From Achatina immaculata (taxonomy: Eukaryota; Mollusca; Gastropoda; Stylommatophora; Achatinidae), in NCBI GenBank assembly GCA_009760885.1, contig CM019702.1:50771738-50835737 (forward strand): 64,000 nt of DNA. Reading direction: 5' to 3'. The translations under genes were made by a program, and so were the position numbers. How positions within the stretch are numbered: the stretch's first letter is position 1; each line of letters begins with the position of its first letter. The notes below the pieces were generated by a model that was not told where the DNA came from, searched no databases, and saw only the letters and a list, made by a program, of their open reading frames with translations. Positions 54,212 through 64,000 of this stretch are shown in pieces.

Positions 54212-56350
54212 GATAGCTACAGTCCAGACCGTTTAATGTCACATCGTCGGGACAGTCAAAATGTGATGACAATAAGCGGAGTTGACATAAACAGGAGTCC
54301 ATTAAAAAGGATTTAACTTCGCCAGTGTGTGTGTGTCCGTCCGTCCCACATCTGCTACGTTAAACACATACCAAACAGCCAAAGCTATCATCATCGGACA
54401 CAATATGCACTAATCACAAAGTATATTAGTCACAAAATATAATAATCACAAAATACAGTATGTCTTAGTCTTACAATATATAAAACACTATAACTAAGCA
54501 GCATCTGACTGGTCAACAATAGTAAAAAAAATTAGTGATTTTGCGTTGTGTAGAGCTAAGTGGTCTATTAATTTTTAAAAAGTCATTTAAACACGATAGA
54601 GCACTAAAAACGTCCCGCGACATGTCAGGCATACTGTAAATGAACGAGCGCACAGTCTCGAATGCGCTTACAGACTGAGCGTAAGAAACAGTTTTGGTGG
54701 ATGTCTGGTCCGTGGACTCACTAAAGTCATCAGCGCTATCCTCAGCGTCGATGTCTACCTTGCTTTTACTGCAGCTAGCGATGAACTTTTCGACTGATTA
54801 CATTTCCGTTGATAGCAAGCCATCATCAGCTGAAACGAACTGATCAAACGTGACACTTCCATCAGAAATTGCTGCCCACACTTCGTCTGTGATCAGGGGA
54901 ACGTCACAAATGTCGCCGGCATTTGTATTGATCACTGGCTCGGGCAAGAAAGTAAATTGTCATTTAAAAATGCAGTTCACGATTGCTGACTGACGCTGTT
55001 CCGTGCCGCATGCTTAAGATTAATCGCTATCTTGATATCGATCTCGGCGACACGCTTTTGTTCCACAGCATACAGCACATGACGCAATATTCGCTTTCTG
55101 TACTGTTGCTTGAAGGCGTAAATGATACCTTGGTCGCAAGGCTGCAGCACGCTGGTTGTGTTAGGTGCCAGGATTACAAGCTTTGTAGCCATCAGATTGG
55201 TGATGTTACAGCACGTGACAGCTGTTAAGCGATCTTTAGAACGTTTGCCACGTGGCACTTCTCATCAAGAAAGCATAAAGTTCTGTTCGGTAGCAGTTTA
55301 TACAACACGCCTGTTTTATCCATGTTAAAAATGTCATCTGGGCTGTACGCATCCAGAAATTTTGGCAAGCAAGAAATCCAATCATTAACGACATCGGTGA
55401 TAACTTGGCCGCTTCACATGAAGCGACCTTAAATGTTATGTTGTGACGTTTCTTAAAGCTCTCAAGAAAGTCGTTTGAACACTTCCAGTCAGGTATATCC
55501 ATTTCTTTCGCAAAACGATCTGCAATTTATGCCAGTATAGGATCGCACACAGGTAACTGTGCAGAGCGTGTCTGTTTGATCTATTTCAGCAGAACACACT
55601 CAATATACATGTAGGAACTCGCAGGCCTTCGCTTACAGTTTGACTTAACAAAAAACGATTGAAAGTCGCGTTCAATTTTGTCTCGGTTTTTAACAACTTT
55701 CAATGCAGTTGAAACGTCACTTTCAAATTTATCCGCTGTGTCCTTTCTTGTAATTTGTTCATCAACTTGCTTTAGTATATCCATTTTACTGTTCAAATCC
55801 AGATCAGCACTTTTGCGTTTAATAGCCATTATCTATGACAACGAGAACCAGAGAGAAGTTCCCGGCTCTACGATTTACAATACACTGTTCGAGCCTGATT
55901 AACTGTCACCTCACGTTACCAATTTAGCACCTACCCCCCCCCCCCCAACATCTTGATAAAGAAGCCAATGGCCGAAAACAAAAACAGATTTTAATCACGA
56001 AAGGGCGGCCGTGGTAAGCCTTTCATTCACACCACGTGAGTTCGATGCCCATATTTTCAAAATGTTTATGCGGCAATTAGTCGATGATCAAACGGCCGGC
56101 CCCTTCCTTGATGGATCACGAAGCTGTTAACGCTTTTTGAGATGTTTGTAGCTTGTATTCGACCTGTCTATTATGCACAGCGGGGTCTTTAGCTTCTCCG
56201 GGTGCAAAAATATCGTAACATTAACCGATTTGTGACAATAAATGGGCTGATATTAATAGGAGTAAAGCCCATTAATTACTTATGGGAGTTGGCCAGGGAT
56301 ACAAATTTATGTGACAATATCCAGGTGGTGATATAAAGCGATGTGGTATT
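54212..56350 (-). mobile_element. pogo/Tigger-type DNA transposon with imperfect terminal repeats
   Basis: Left end (plus) CAGTCCAGACCGTTTAATGT then CACATCG; right end (reverse complement) CGAACCCACTTAATACCACA then TCG. These are imperfect terminal inverted repeats enclosing about 2.1 kb. It sits directly after the LINE fragment at 54192. The body codes a Tigger-like transposase on the minus strand. Confidence 0.75.
54560..55829 (-). pseudogene. pogo/Tigger transposase, lacking the second catalytic Asp block
   Basis: The N-terminus MAIKRKSADLDLNSKMDILK is a CENP-B-like helix-turn-helix. The second DNA-binding half reads IPDWKCSNDFLESFKKRHNI (55500-55440). The first catalytic block is DDIFNMDKTGVLYKLLPNRT (near 55335-55275). 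CHVAKRSKDRLTAVTCCNIT would follow (55258-55200), then the sequence passes straight to LVILAPNTTSVLQPCDQGII (55185-55120), the third Asp block. The intervening 100 residues that normally contain the second Asp (DNCPAH) are missing. Frameshifts occur near 55240 and stops near 55010, 54960 and 54800. The C-terminal acidic tail (VDIDAEDSADDF) is recognisable to about 54720. Confidence 0.85.
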
Positions 56351-56560
56351 AAGTGGGTTCGAAACACTATATCAGCAGTATCTCAACACTTTAGTGCTCA
56401 CGGGAACACTATATCAGGCAACATCTCAAAACTTCAATGTTTACAGGAACACTATATCAGCATTATCTCAACACCTCAATGTTCACAGGAACACTATTAT
56501 CAGCAGTATCTCAATACCTCAATGTTCACAGGAACACTATATCATACACTGCAGCCTGTT
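56351..56560. repeat. 42-43-bp tandem repeat, about 5 copies
   Basis: GGAACACTATATCAGCAGTA followed by TCTCAACACCTCAATGTTCACA, with small indels, abutting the transposon end. Confidence 0.88.
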
Positions 56561-56940
56561 TCAACCAAAATGAATCCACTGTTGATCACCACAGAAGCAG
56601 TCTACTACGAGTTACTTGCCCCTGGACAAGAACGTTACATCCACCTCCTGCACCTTGCTAACATGTTTTCCAGGAAACATGGTCTGCCAGGAACATACCA
56701 GGTTTAAGAAGTATCTCTTGCAGGACAAAAGGCACAAACTCAAAAAGGCAAATCTCTGACCTCACAGACCTGCAGTTAGACCAGGACTGACATTCAGAAA
56801 AGCAAATCTCTGACCTCACAGACCTGCAGTTAGACCAGGATTGACAGTTCGCCATAGACAGACCTCCGGGGCTTGGACCAGACAGCACATGGCATGGATC
56901 GGTGCGGCCGGCCAGGGTCACACTGACAGCTTCCGGGGTC
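56561..56940. other. Spacer with a 64-bp direct duplication
   Basis: AAAGCAAATCTCTGACCTCA followed by CAGACCTGCAGTTAGACCAG occurs twice (about 56740-56790 and 56800-56845). Plus-strand frames at 56522-56707 encode NPLLITTEAVYYELLAPGQE, which I do not recognise. Confidence 0.45.
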
Positions 56941-56944
56941 AGAG

Positions 56945-57125
56945 GTGTGTCAGGTATAAAAGGGGTGTGTCAGGTATAAAAGGGGTGTGTCAGCTATAAA
57001 AGGGGTGTGTCAGGTATAAAAGGGGTGTGTCAGCTATAAAAGGGGTGTGTCAGGTATAAAAGGGGTGTGTCAGCTATAAAAGGGGTGTGTCAGGTATAAA
57101 AGGGGTGTGTCAGATAAAAAAGGGG
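56945..57125. repeat. 20-bp minisatellite, about 9 copies
   Basis: AGGGGTGTGTCAGGTATAAA and AGGGGTGTGTCAGCTATAAA alternate, 20 bp each. Confidence 0.95.
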
Positions 57126-57239
57126 TGTGTTTCGTAAATCTGGTCAGCACAGCAGAGAAGGATTATAACCGGCGTGGTGGTGTCCTGTCTTGGAATGTGT
57201 GGTAATATTTGTTGTTGGTGGTGTGTAAGTCTATCCCCC

Positions 57240-57710
57240 CCCCTCTCTAGTGTCAGTGGAGTCTTACATGGGGTCTCTACGTTCGTGGATTGTGGAGTCT
57301 TATGGATGTGGTAATGTGCTATCTTACATGGGGTCTCTACGTTCGTGGATTGTGGAGTCTTATGGGTGTGGTAATGTGCTATCTTACATGGAGTCTCTAT
57401 GTTCGTGGATTGTGGAGTCTTATGGATGTGGTAATGTGCTATGGGGTCTCTACGTTCGTGGATTGTGGAGTCTTATGGATGTGGTAATGTGCTATCTTAC
57501 ATGGAGTCTCTACGTTCGTGGATTGTGGAGTCTTATGGATGTGGTAATTTGCTATATTACATGGGGTCTCTACGTTCGTGGATTGTGGAGTCTTATGGAT
57601 GTGGTAATGTGCTATCTTACATGGAGTCTCTACCTTCGTGGACTGTGGAGTCTTACATGGAGTGTGGAGTCTTACGTGGATTGTGGAGTCTTATAGATGT
57701 GGTAATGTGG
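57240..57710. repeat. 60-bp minisatellite, about 7 copies
   Basis: CTTACATGGGGTCTCTACGT, TCGTGGATTGTGGAGTCTTA and TGGATGTGGTAATGTGCTAT make a 60-bp unit (57301 and 57361). One unit lacks CTTAC, and the last units are compressed. The unit length keeps several plus frames open; they are not evidence of a gene. Confidence 0.94.
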
Positions 57711-58105
57711 TAAGTGTTCCAGAGTTTTCTTCTGATGTGCTTGTATAGTATATAGTGAACTGTAGTCAGCATGGCTAAGAATGTAGGAGTGAGAGTAACA
57801 TAAATCCTAACATATATATGTAGATAAACTTTAAGTATCGCTAATTAGTGTGGAAAGTCACTGATGAGCTAATTAATTCATGTTGTGTCATATACATTTA
57901 TATATGATTTTTGTGGAGCTTCGTGACAAATATGTGACATGAAACGTGTCATGAAGCTTATGAGATATTGTAATTTTTGTTGTTAGGTGTTTAATATGAC
58001 GAGAATGTATGTGTCTTATATGATTCATATGTGACATTATAAATTGTATTTCTTGACATGATTTCATAATTCATTCTTGAGAAGTGTATGGACATTTATG
58101 TATGT
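57711..58105. other. AT-rich spacer
   Basis: No gene or clear repeat. Confidence 0.4.
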
Positions 58106-58295
58106 GTCACCTAAGATATGTATATGTCGTCTAAGACTTGTATATGTCGTCTAAGGCTTGTATGTGTCGTCTAAGGCTTTTATATGTCGTCTAAGACTTG
58201 TATATGTCCATAAGGCATATGTGTGTGTCGTCTAAGGCTTGTATGTATCGTCTAAGGCTTGTATATGTCGTCTAAGGCATGTATGTGTCTTCTAA
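58106..58295. repeat. 21-bp minisatellite, about 9 copies
   Basis: TGTATATGTCGTCTAAGGCT plus T, with ACTTGTATATGT and GGCATGTATGTG variants. Confidence 0.9.
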
Positions 58296-58677
58296 GGCGT
58301 CGCGCGTGTTCATAAATTCGCCACAAGACCCACAGACTCTGTATGCTGGTTACTAGATAATGAATGATAAGAACATATATATGTTGATATGGATTGTCAA
58401 ATAGTGCGCTAAGGTTCCTGCTCGCTATTGCTGAGAGTTGAGTTAGAAGTATTAATATAATTATTGACGTGTATCTCATTGTTGCATTCTTGTATGTTCA
58501 CGATATAGTGTGTGTGTGTGTAGCTCTGTTTGCTTCTGTCTGCAGTATTAAATTAAGCCCTAACGTGCAGATAAATTAACAAAGAAATGCTATATTGGTT
58601 GTTCGGAGCAAGGGTTGCTGTGGCATGAGTTTCTGGGTTTTTTTTTTATCCCTGACACATGCAATTTTGGTTCATGG
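58296..58677. other. Spacer with no recognised feature
   Basis: A short (GT)n run near 58508-58521; otherwise nothing seen. Confidence 0.35.
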
Positions 58678-59275
58678 TCAGGTATGGGGTGGCGGCTATC
58701 TGACATAAGTATGAGGTGGCGGGTAGCTGACATAAGTATGGGGTGGCGGGTAGCTGACATAAGTATGAGGTGGCGGTAGCTGACATAAGTATGAGGTGGC
58801 AGTAGCTGACATAAGTATGGGGTGGCGGGTAGCTGACATAAGTATGAGGTGGCGGGTAGCTGACATAAGTATGAGGTGGCGGTAGCTGACATAAGTATGA
58901 GGTGGCGGTAGCTGACATAAGTATGAGGTGGCGGCTATCTGACATAAGTATGAGGTGGCGGCTATCTGACATAAGTATGGGGTGACGGGTAGCTGACATA
59001 AGTATGAGGTAGCGGGTAGCTGACATAAGTATGGGGTGGCGGGTAGCTGACATAAGTATGGGGTGGCGGGTAGCTGACATAAGTATGGGGTGGCGGGTAG
59101 CTGACATAAGTATGGGGTGGCGATAGCTGACATAAGTATGGGGTGGCGGGTAGCTGACATAAGTATGGGGTGGCGGGTAGCTGACATAAGTATGGGGTGG
59201 CGGGTAGCTGACATAAGTATGGGGTGGCGGGTAGCTGACATAAGTATGGGGTGGCGGGTAGCTGACATAAGTATT
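58678..59275. repeat. 27-bp G-rich minisatellite, about 22 copies
   Basis: TAGCTGACATAAGTATGGGG plus TGGCGGG, with TATGAGG and GGCGGTAG (26-bp) variants in the proximal half. The distal half is nearly homogeneous. Minus-strand frames read HPILMSATR repeatedly. Confidence 0.95.
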
Positions 59276-59489
59276 AGAGACAGAACCTGGCTGTAGGGAA
59301 AGTTCAGGTCCCTGTCAGACAAAAGAATTATGATACTGACTGTCATGTCTTGAGAACTGTCCTTCCCTGTGACACAGTAAAAGTAGTTAATAGGCACGGA
59401 ACTTAATTCAACCAGTCGTTACTATTTCAAATAGTCCAACCCAAAAGAACTGATAAGAAGTGAATCTTAATACCATAAATTAAAGTTTA
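59276..59489. other. Spacer with no recognised feature
   Basis: Non-repetitive, no domain found. Confidence 0.3.
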
Positions 59490-60010
59490 CAATGGCTCTA
59501 TCATCAGTTCAGACGAATTCTGTTCTCTGATGAGTCCAGATTCTGTCTGCAAGGCACTGATGGGCGTGGTCTGGTTACAGGCATCAGGGAGAACGTTTTG
59601 TGGATGACTGTGTGCCACAGAGAGACAAGACGAGAGAAAGAAGTGTAATAGTTTGTTGCGGAATTTCGTATACAGCCAGAACGAACATCGTCATCATCAA
59701 TGGCAACTTAACGGGTTTACGATACAGAGATGACATCATAACACCCCACGTACAAACTTTCCTCAATGTAAGTCGACTAGGCATAATGCTGTAGCAAGAC
59801 AATGCTCGTCTACATGTGACTAGGCATAATACTGTAGCAAGACAATGCTCGTCCACATGTGGCACGTGTTAACAGGGGTCACTTTCAACAAAAAAGCCAC
59901 CACCAGTTAGGCCAAGTGTTGTAAGAAGACTGGAATAACATACCCTAACAAGGCATCCAACGTGTCATTGGTCTGTATAAGAAGGCGCTGTCAAGCATTG
60001 ATAGCAGTCC
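59490..60010 (+). pseudogene. Tc1-type transposase fragment with a duplicated catalytic block
   Basis: The plus frame reads FSDESRFCLQGTDGR (first catalytic Asp), RHQGERFVDDCVPQRDK, SVIVCCGISYTARTNIVIIN, GNLTGLRYRDDIITPHVQTF and then QDNARLHV (second catalytic Asp). This is the order of Tc1/mariner DDE/D transposases. A 43-bp segment spanning the QDNARLH block is tandemly duplicated at about 59774-59860. Stops (TAG at 59793) and frame breaks follow; the third acidic block is not visible. It lies isolated, with no terminal repeats recognised. Confidence 0.85.
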
Positions 60011-60435
60011 AAGGTGGATATAGGACGTACAGAAATCAAGATTTTCTTTCTTTGTGGGGGTGTCACACCGACTTGAGTTGTCATGACACTGTCACTGAAA
60101 CCAGTCTGATCGAATTGTCTTTTTATTTAATACTCAACCATACCGTGCGCTATCTTTCATTTAAGTTCTCCCCGAAATACGCACACAGTGCTTTATATAG
60201 TCTTCTTCTTCTTCTTCTTCGTTCACTTCTACCACCAAAAACCGCACTGTGAACCTACTGAATTCACGCATGTGGTCCTCGTTAGGTCCCGTGGTCCCCT
60301 GTGTGGTCCAAAATAGACCACACGAGTTCCACGAAAGGACCACAAGGGGTTCAGAGTATCACAGTGCTTTAGCCTGTATTCTTGGTGGGTCTCGGAAGCG
60401 GGATTGCGTGACACCGTGGTTCTCATTGCACCAGT
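60011..60435. other. Spacer leading into a GC-rich block
   Basis: Contains TGCTTTATATAG at about 60190, a (TTC)n run, and a dyad-like stretch GTGGTCCTCG...GGACCACAAGG at 60271-60340. No gene recognised. Confidence 0.4.
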
Positions 60436-60705
60436 TTGGTCTAGGGTTGGACTTTCTCACCGGAAGACCTCGACGTGTTTGGAATATCAGTGCATCCCCG
60501 CTGGGTGAGAGGCGTTAGCCCACCCAGGCCAGAGTTGGACTTTCTCACCGGAAAACCTCGACGTGTTTTGAGATACCCGTGTATCACCGCCGGGTGAGAG
60601 GTGGTTACCCATCCAGTCCAGGGTTGGACTTTCTCACCGGAAAACCTCAGCGTGATTAGGATACGCAGACATCCCCGCCGGGTGAGAGGTGGTTGCCTAT
60701 CTAGA
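60436..60705. repeat. 88-89-bp hairpin-bearing tandem repeat, 3 copies
   Basis: GGGTTGGACTTTCTCACCGG starts at 60444, 60532 and 60621. Each unit pairs TTTCTCACCGG with CCGGGTGAGAGG about 50 bases later, a potential 9-bp stem, and the pairing is kept in spite of changes between units. Confidence 0.8.
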
Positions 60706-60799
60706 CTTCCCTGGTCCAGTGTCTCCGACTTCAGCATTTTGCGGTCGTGGCCGCTACCCTTCCTAGTTGTGACCAGGATGGAGCTTTTGTCCAGGAGGA

Positions 60800-61135
60800 C
60801 GAATCCTCGCCACTAGTGACTTCTACCCCTGGGTTGAGCCGGTTTAGGCATTTCCCAGCATGGGCATGTTTGGGACGGGACCGACCTCTAGGGCAGAGGT
60901 ACTGTGACATTCATAGCCTTCAAGATTCACCCCTGGTATGAGCCGGTTTAGGCAAAATTCACCAGTATGGGTGTTTATCAGGCGTTACCGACCTCTAGAG
61001 CGGAGGTGGCATGACATGTCTAGCCATCGAGTTCCACCCCTGGTGTGTGCCGGTTTAGGCATATTTCACCAGTGTAGGTGTATTTCGGACGTAGGCGGCC
61101 TCTAGAGCAGAGGTGCCATGGTATAGCTCTCGTAG
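60800..61135. repeat. 104-107-bp hairpin-bearing tandem repeat, 3 copies
   Basis: GAGCCGGTTTAGGCA recurs with its GCC at 60838, 60942 and 61049. Each unit later has CCGACCTCTAGAGCAGAGGT, a dyad (GACCTCT/AGAGGT). A diverged fourth copy is at about 61290-61380. Confidence 0.8.
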
Positions 61136-61530
61136 CGATACTACTGGACATACCAGGTTAAACTTCACTTTCCACCACCTTTTCCCATCGGCGCCGCACA
61201 GCAACCTTTATTTCCGCATTTACTTCCTTAACCGGGAGGAGCTTCACTCCACGCGCGGCATTTGAAAAGTCAAGCCAGCAGTGACTTAACCTCTGGGACA
61301 AGCCGGTTCATGCATTTCACCCGATATGACTGCACTCAGGACGTGGCCGACCTCCAGACCAGAGGTGCCGTGATTTGACTGTTTGCTTCGCTTTATTCTT
61401 TCAACCACCTTTTCCGCAGTGATGCTGCGCGGCAACCTCATTTGCAAATTTCTTCATTGGCCGGGAAGAGCACCGCTCCACGCACGGCAGCTGAAGATCT
61501 CGCCAACAGGGCTTTATATAGTGATACACA
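61136..61530. repeat. GC-rich block with a partial duplication, ending at a TATA-like motif
   Basis: CAACCACCTTTTCC, GCGGCAACCTCATTTGCAAA and CCGGGAAGAGC...GCTCCACGC recur in two versions (61170-61260 and 61395-61485). The block ends in GGGCTTTATATAGTGATACA near 61510, echoing TGCTTTATATAG at 60190 before the block. Confidence 0.65.
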
Positions 61531-61756
61531 CTTACTTTCTGAGTACATACATGTTTATATAACGTGCAGTGTGACTGTAGAGGTTATTCATGTGTTTCAG
61601 AGGTACAGTATCCATTAATTGTATCTTATCAGAGCACATCTCACGTGATTATTTATTAAAAGATAATTGTATATCATATACTGCAGTTTTAGAATCACAT
61701 GATGGGATCTGTAATAACAAAGTCTCTCCAGTTAAAAGCAAGATTTCCTATAACAG

Positions 61757-61818
61757 AATATCTACAGAATATCTACAGAATATCTACAGAATATCTACAG
61801 AATATCTACAGAATATCT
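61757..61818. repeat. 11-bp tandem repeat, about 6 copies
   Basis: AGAATATCTAC repeated without change. Confidence 0.95.
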
Positions 61819-61914
61819 AGACTTGACATCTCGTTTTATGTTCATTTAAGACTTAAAATACATGTCATATCTAAAGATTATGTTAGATTGTCCATGTTGA
61901 CTGATTACCTACGC

Positions 61915-62545
61915 TAAATTTGTTGACTGATTACCTAGGCTAAATTTGTTGAACGTTTACCTACACTAAATGTGTTGACTGATTGCCTACCCTAAATTTG
62001 TGACTGATGCCTACACTAAATTTGTGACTGATGCTTACACTAAATTTGTGACTGATGCCTACACTAAATTTGTGACTGATGCCTACATTAAATTTGTGAC
62101 TGATGCCTACACTAAATTTGTGACTGATGCCTACACTAAATTTGTGACTGATCCCTACATTAAATTTGTGACTGATGCCTACACTAAATTTGTTGACTGA
62201 TTACCTACACTAAATTTGTTGAACGTTTACCTACATTAAATGTGTTGACTGATTGCCTACCATAATTGTGTGACTGATGCCTACACTAAATTTGTGACTG
62301 ATTGCCTACACTAAGTTTGTGACTGATGACTACACTAAATTTGTTGACTGATGCCTACGCTAAATTTGTTGAACGTTTACCTACACTAAATGTGTTGACT
62401 GATTGCCTACAATAATTGTGTGACTGATGCCTACACTAAATTTGTGACTGATTGCCTACACTAAGTTTGTGACTGATGCCTACACTAAATTTGCTGACTG
62501 ATTGCCGGCACAAAATACGTTGACTGTTTACCTGCACTCAATTTG
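61915..62545. repeat. 24-bp minisatellite, about 25 copies
   Basis: GACTGATGCCTACACTAAAT plus TTGT, with an intermixed longer form TTGAACGTTTACCTACACTAAATGTG. A block of about 175 bp (62190-62360) recurs at 62360-62500. The plus frame 62000-62200 (TDAYTKFV repeated) is a by-product of the eight-codon unit. Confidence 0.93.
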
Positions 62546-62654
62546 TTGACCAATTAAATAAACGAATCATTCTCCAAGACCACATCTCGATTGCTTCAAA
62601 TTTCATTTTCACACACTCAAAGAAATACGAAGGCCTGCATTACTCATTTCTTCA

Positions 62655-62965
62655 TCGCTCAGTACATTTTATAATATCCTCTGTCTTCCTTATATCATAG
62701 CACATCTAGCAGTACATTTTATAATATACTCTGTCTTCTTTATATCATAAGATATCTACTAGTACATTTTAGAATATTCTCCGTCTTCTTTAGGTCATTA
62801 GATATCTACATGTTATAATGTCCTCTGTCTTCTTTATATCATAAGATACCTACCAGTACATTTTATAACATCTGTCTTATTTATATCATAGCACATCTAC
62901 CAGTACATCTTATAATATCCTCTGTCTTCGTTATATTATGAGATATCTACTAGTACATTTTAATA
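62655..62965. repeat. 65-bp tandem repeat, about 5 copies
   Basis: AGTACATTTTATAATATCCT followed by CTGTCTTCTTTATATCATAA and GATATCTACC, with two shortened units. Confidence 0.88.
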
Positions 62966-62972
62966 TATCGAT

Positions 62973-63050
62973 CCCTGTGTCACGGAGGTTGCCAACAAAC
63001 TCTTCAGAATCTTCTCTCATGTCTGGTGTATTGCAAGGCCCATAAATATA
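62973..63050 (-). mobile_element. Small LINE endonuclease fragment
   Basis: GTGTCACGGAGGTTGCCAAC through TTGCAAGGCCCATAAATATAG is nearly identical to 11933-12003 of the 10.9-12.1 kb LINE (minus-strand EEFVGNLRDT and GPCNTPDMRED). Confidence 0.9.
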
Positions 63051-63069
63051 GACATAATATATATATATA

Positions 63070-63605
63070 TCGTTGTAGATGTGTGGGATGTGTAGATAGC
63101 ATGATATCAGGACAAGGACTGACTACTTGTAACATCTTCTAGAAGTTGTAGATGTGTGGGACGTGTAGATAGCATGATATCAGGACAAGGACTGCCTACT
63201 TGTAACATCTTCTAGAAGTTGTAGATGTGGGGCACGTGTAGATAGCATGATATCAGGACAAGGACTAACAACTTGTAACATCTTCTAAGGGTTGTGGATG
63301 TGGGGCACGTGTAGATAGCATGATATCAGGACAAGGACTAGCAACTTGTAACATCTTCTAGAAGTTGTAGATGTGGGGCACGTGTAGATAGCATGATATC
63401 GGGACAAGGACTAGCAACTTGTAGCATCTTCTAAGGGTTGTGGATGTGGGGCACGTGTGGATGGCATGATATCAGGGCAAGGACTAGCAACTTGTAGCAT
63501 CTTCTAAGGGTTGTGGATGTGGGGCACGTGTGGATGGCATGATATCAGGGCAAGGACTAGCAACTTGTGGCATCTTGCAGAAGCTTGTGGGTTTTGACAC
63601 ATTGT
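63070..63605. repeat. 73-bp minisatellite, about 7 copies
   Basis: GTTGTAGATGTGTGGGACGT, GTAGATAGCATGATATCAGG, ACAAGGACTGACTACTTGTA and ACATCTTCTAGAA; starts at 63072, 63145 and 63218. Later units shift to GGGTTGTGGATGTGGGGCAC. Confidence 0.93.
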
Positions 63606-64000
63606 CGCCTCAGTTGCCCGACTGTGGCGGGGGGGGGGGGGGGGGGGGGGCTGGGTTGGGCGGCCCCTGCGTGACCGGGGGAATTGAGTTGTGTGACCCC
63701 TGCCTTCCTATCCGTTCCTTACCCCCAAACACACTCCTGTCCGCCCACGCTCTCCACCAGCCAACCACAAAAATTTGTAAATAATACAGAAATATAAAAG
63801 AAAATGGATCTTTGCAAAGGGCAACAGGGTTTACTGTGATTTTCCCCAGACCTGCTCCCATGTTAGCCAAAACTCTAGATGAAAACACAGAAGACTAAAT
63901 ATCCACAATTCTGTACCAAATCTGTACCATTTCTAAATGGTAGCTCCTAAAGAAAGCAAATATCTGATATTCTCCTTAGAAAGATGTTTATCTCCCTCAA
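63606..64000. other. Terminal stretch with a 22-G run
   Basis: A homopolymer of about 22 G at 63629-63650 follows CTGTGGC. The remainder shows no recognisable gene, repeat or element. Confidence 0.5.

Noticed and set aside
62000..62200. TDAYTKFV-repeat frame as a peptide gene
   Set aside because: By-product of a 24-bp minisatellite; neighbouring units break the frame.

Overview
Eukaryotic genomic DNA, most likely from a gastropod mollusc. The only host protein-coding sequence I can support is three exons of class A (rhodopsin-like) G-protein-coupled receptors. They resemble the large chemosensory-receptor families of gastropods, with LERC at the TM3 arginine position, a VNIFIYY TM7 end and phase-matched introns. 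The rest is transposable elements and a very high density of tandem repeats. There is no operon structure, rRNA, true tRNA gene or CRISPR array.

Layout. 0-9 kb: receptor A exons 2 and 3 (1706-1920, 7245-7868). They are separated by a 5.3 kb intron made of a 41-bp minisatellite, an AT-rich array, a 1.6-1.7 kb tandem segmental duplication, and an array whose unit copies the exon-3 splice acceptor. The coding end of exon 3 is itself part of a 31-bp minisatellite. 9-18 kb: a dispersed repeat, a 51-bp array, a decayed LINE with a minisatellite inside its endonuclease, two pieces of a restriction-endonuclease-type LINE in 3'-then-5' order, and an RTE-like LINE (copy A) carrying a probable Penelope-type insertion with a degenerate hammerhead motif. 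18-23 kb: a 3.4 kb array of 26-bp units, then a 40-bp array. 23.2-29.3 kb: one decayed hAT (ZBED/SCAND3-like) transposon interrupted by four short arrays and by LINE copy B. 29.4-37.6 kb: further minisatellites, one of which hosts a nearly intact 3 kb LINE with a diagnostic target duplication, and mariner pieces. 38-44.7 kb: more arrays, an inverted copy of the dispersed repeat, and a SINE. 44.85-45.08 kb: exon 1 of a second receptor (B), whose splice phase fits exon 2 of A. 46.7-52.4 kb: a nearly full-length CR1/L2-type LINE with an SGNH-esterase ORF1, running into a 100-N gap. 52.5-64 kb: a LINE broken by a SINE and a minisatellite, a pogo/Tigger element lacking its second catalytic Asp region, a Tc1 transposase fragment, a GC-rich dyad-bearing repeat block, and final arrays.

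Main theme. Many minisatellites here are in-place amplifications of sequence that was once unique: a splice acceptor, a receptor stop codon, LINE endonuclease and reverse-transcriptase codons, and several stretches of a hAT transposase. The most striking is the intronic array in which dozens of units read polypyrimidine-CAG|GTAAAA, the layout of a recursive (zero-length exon) splice site, immediately upstream of exon 3. All coordinates of repeats and decayed elements are approximate by tens of bases, because they were found by eye.
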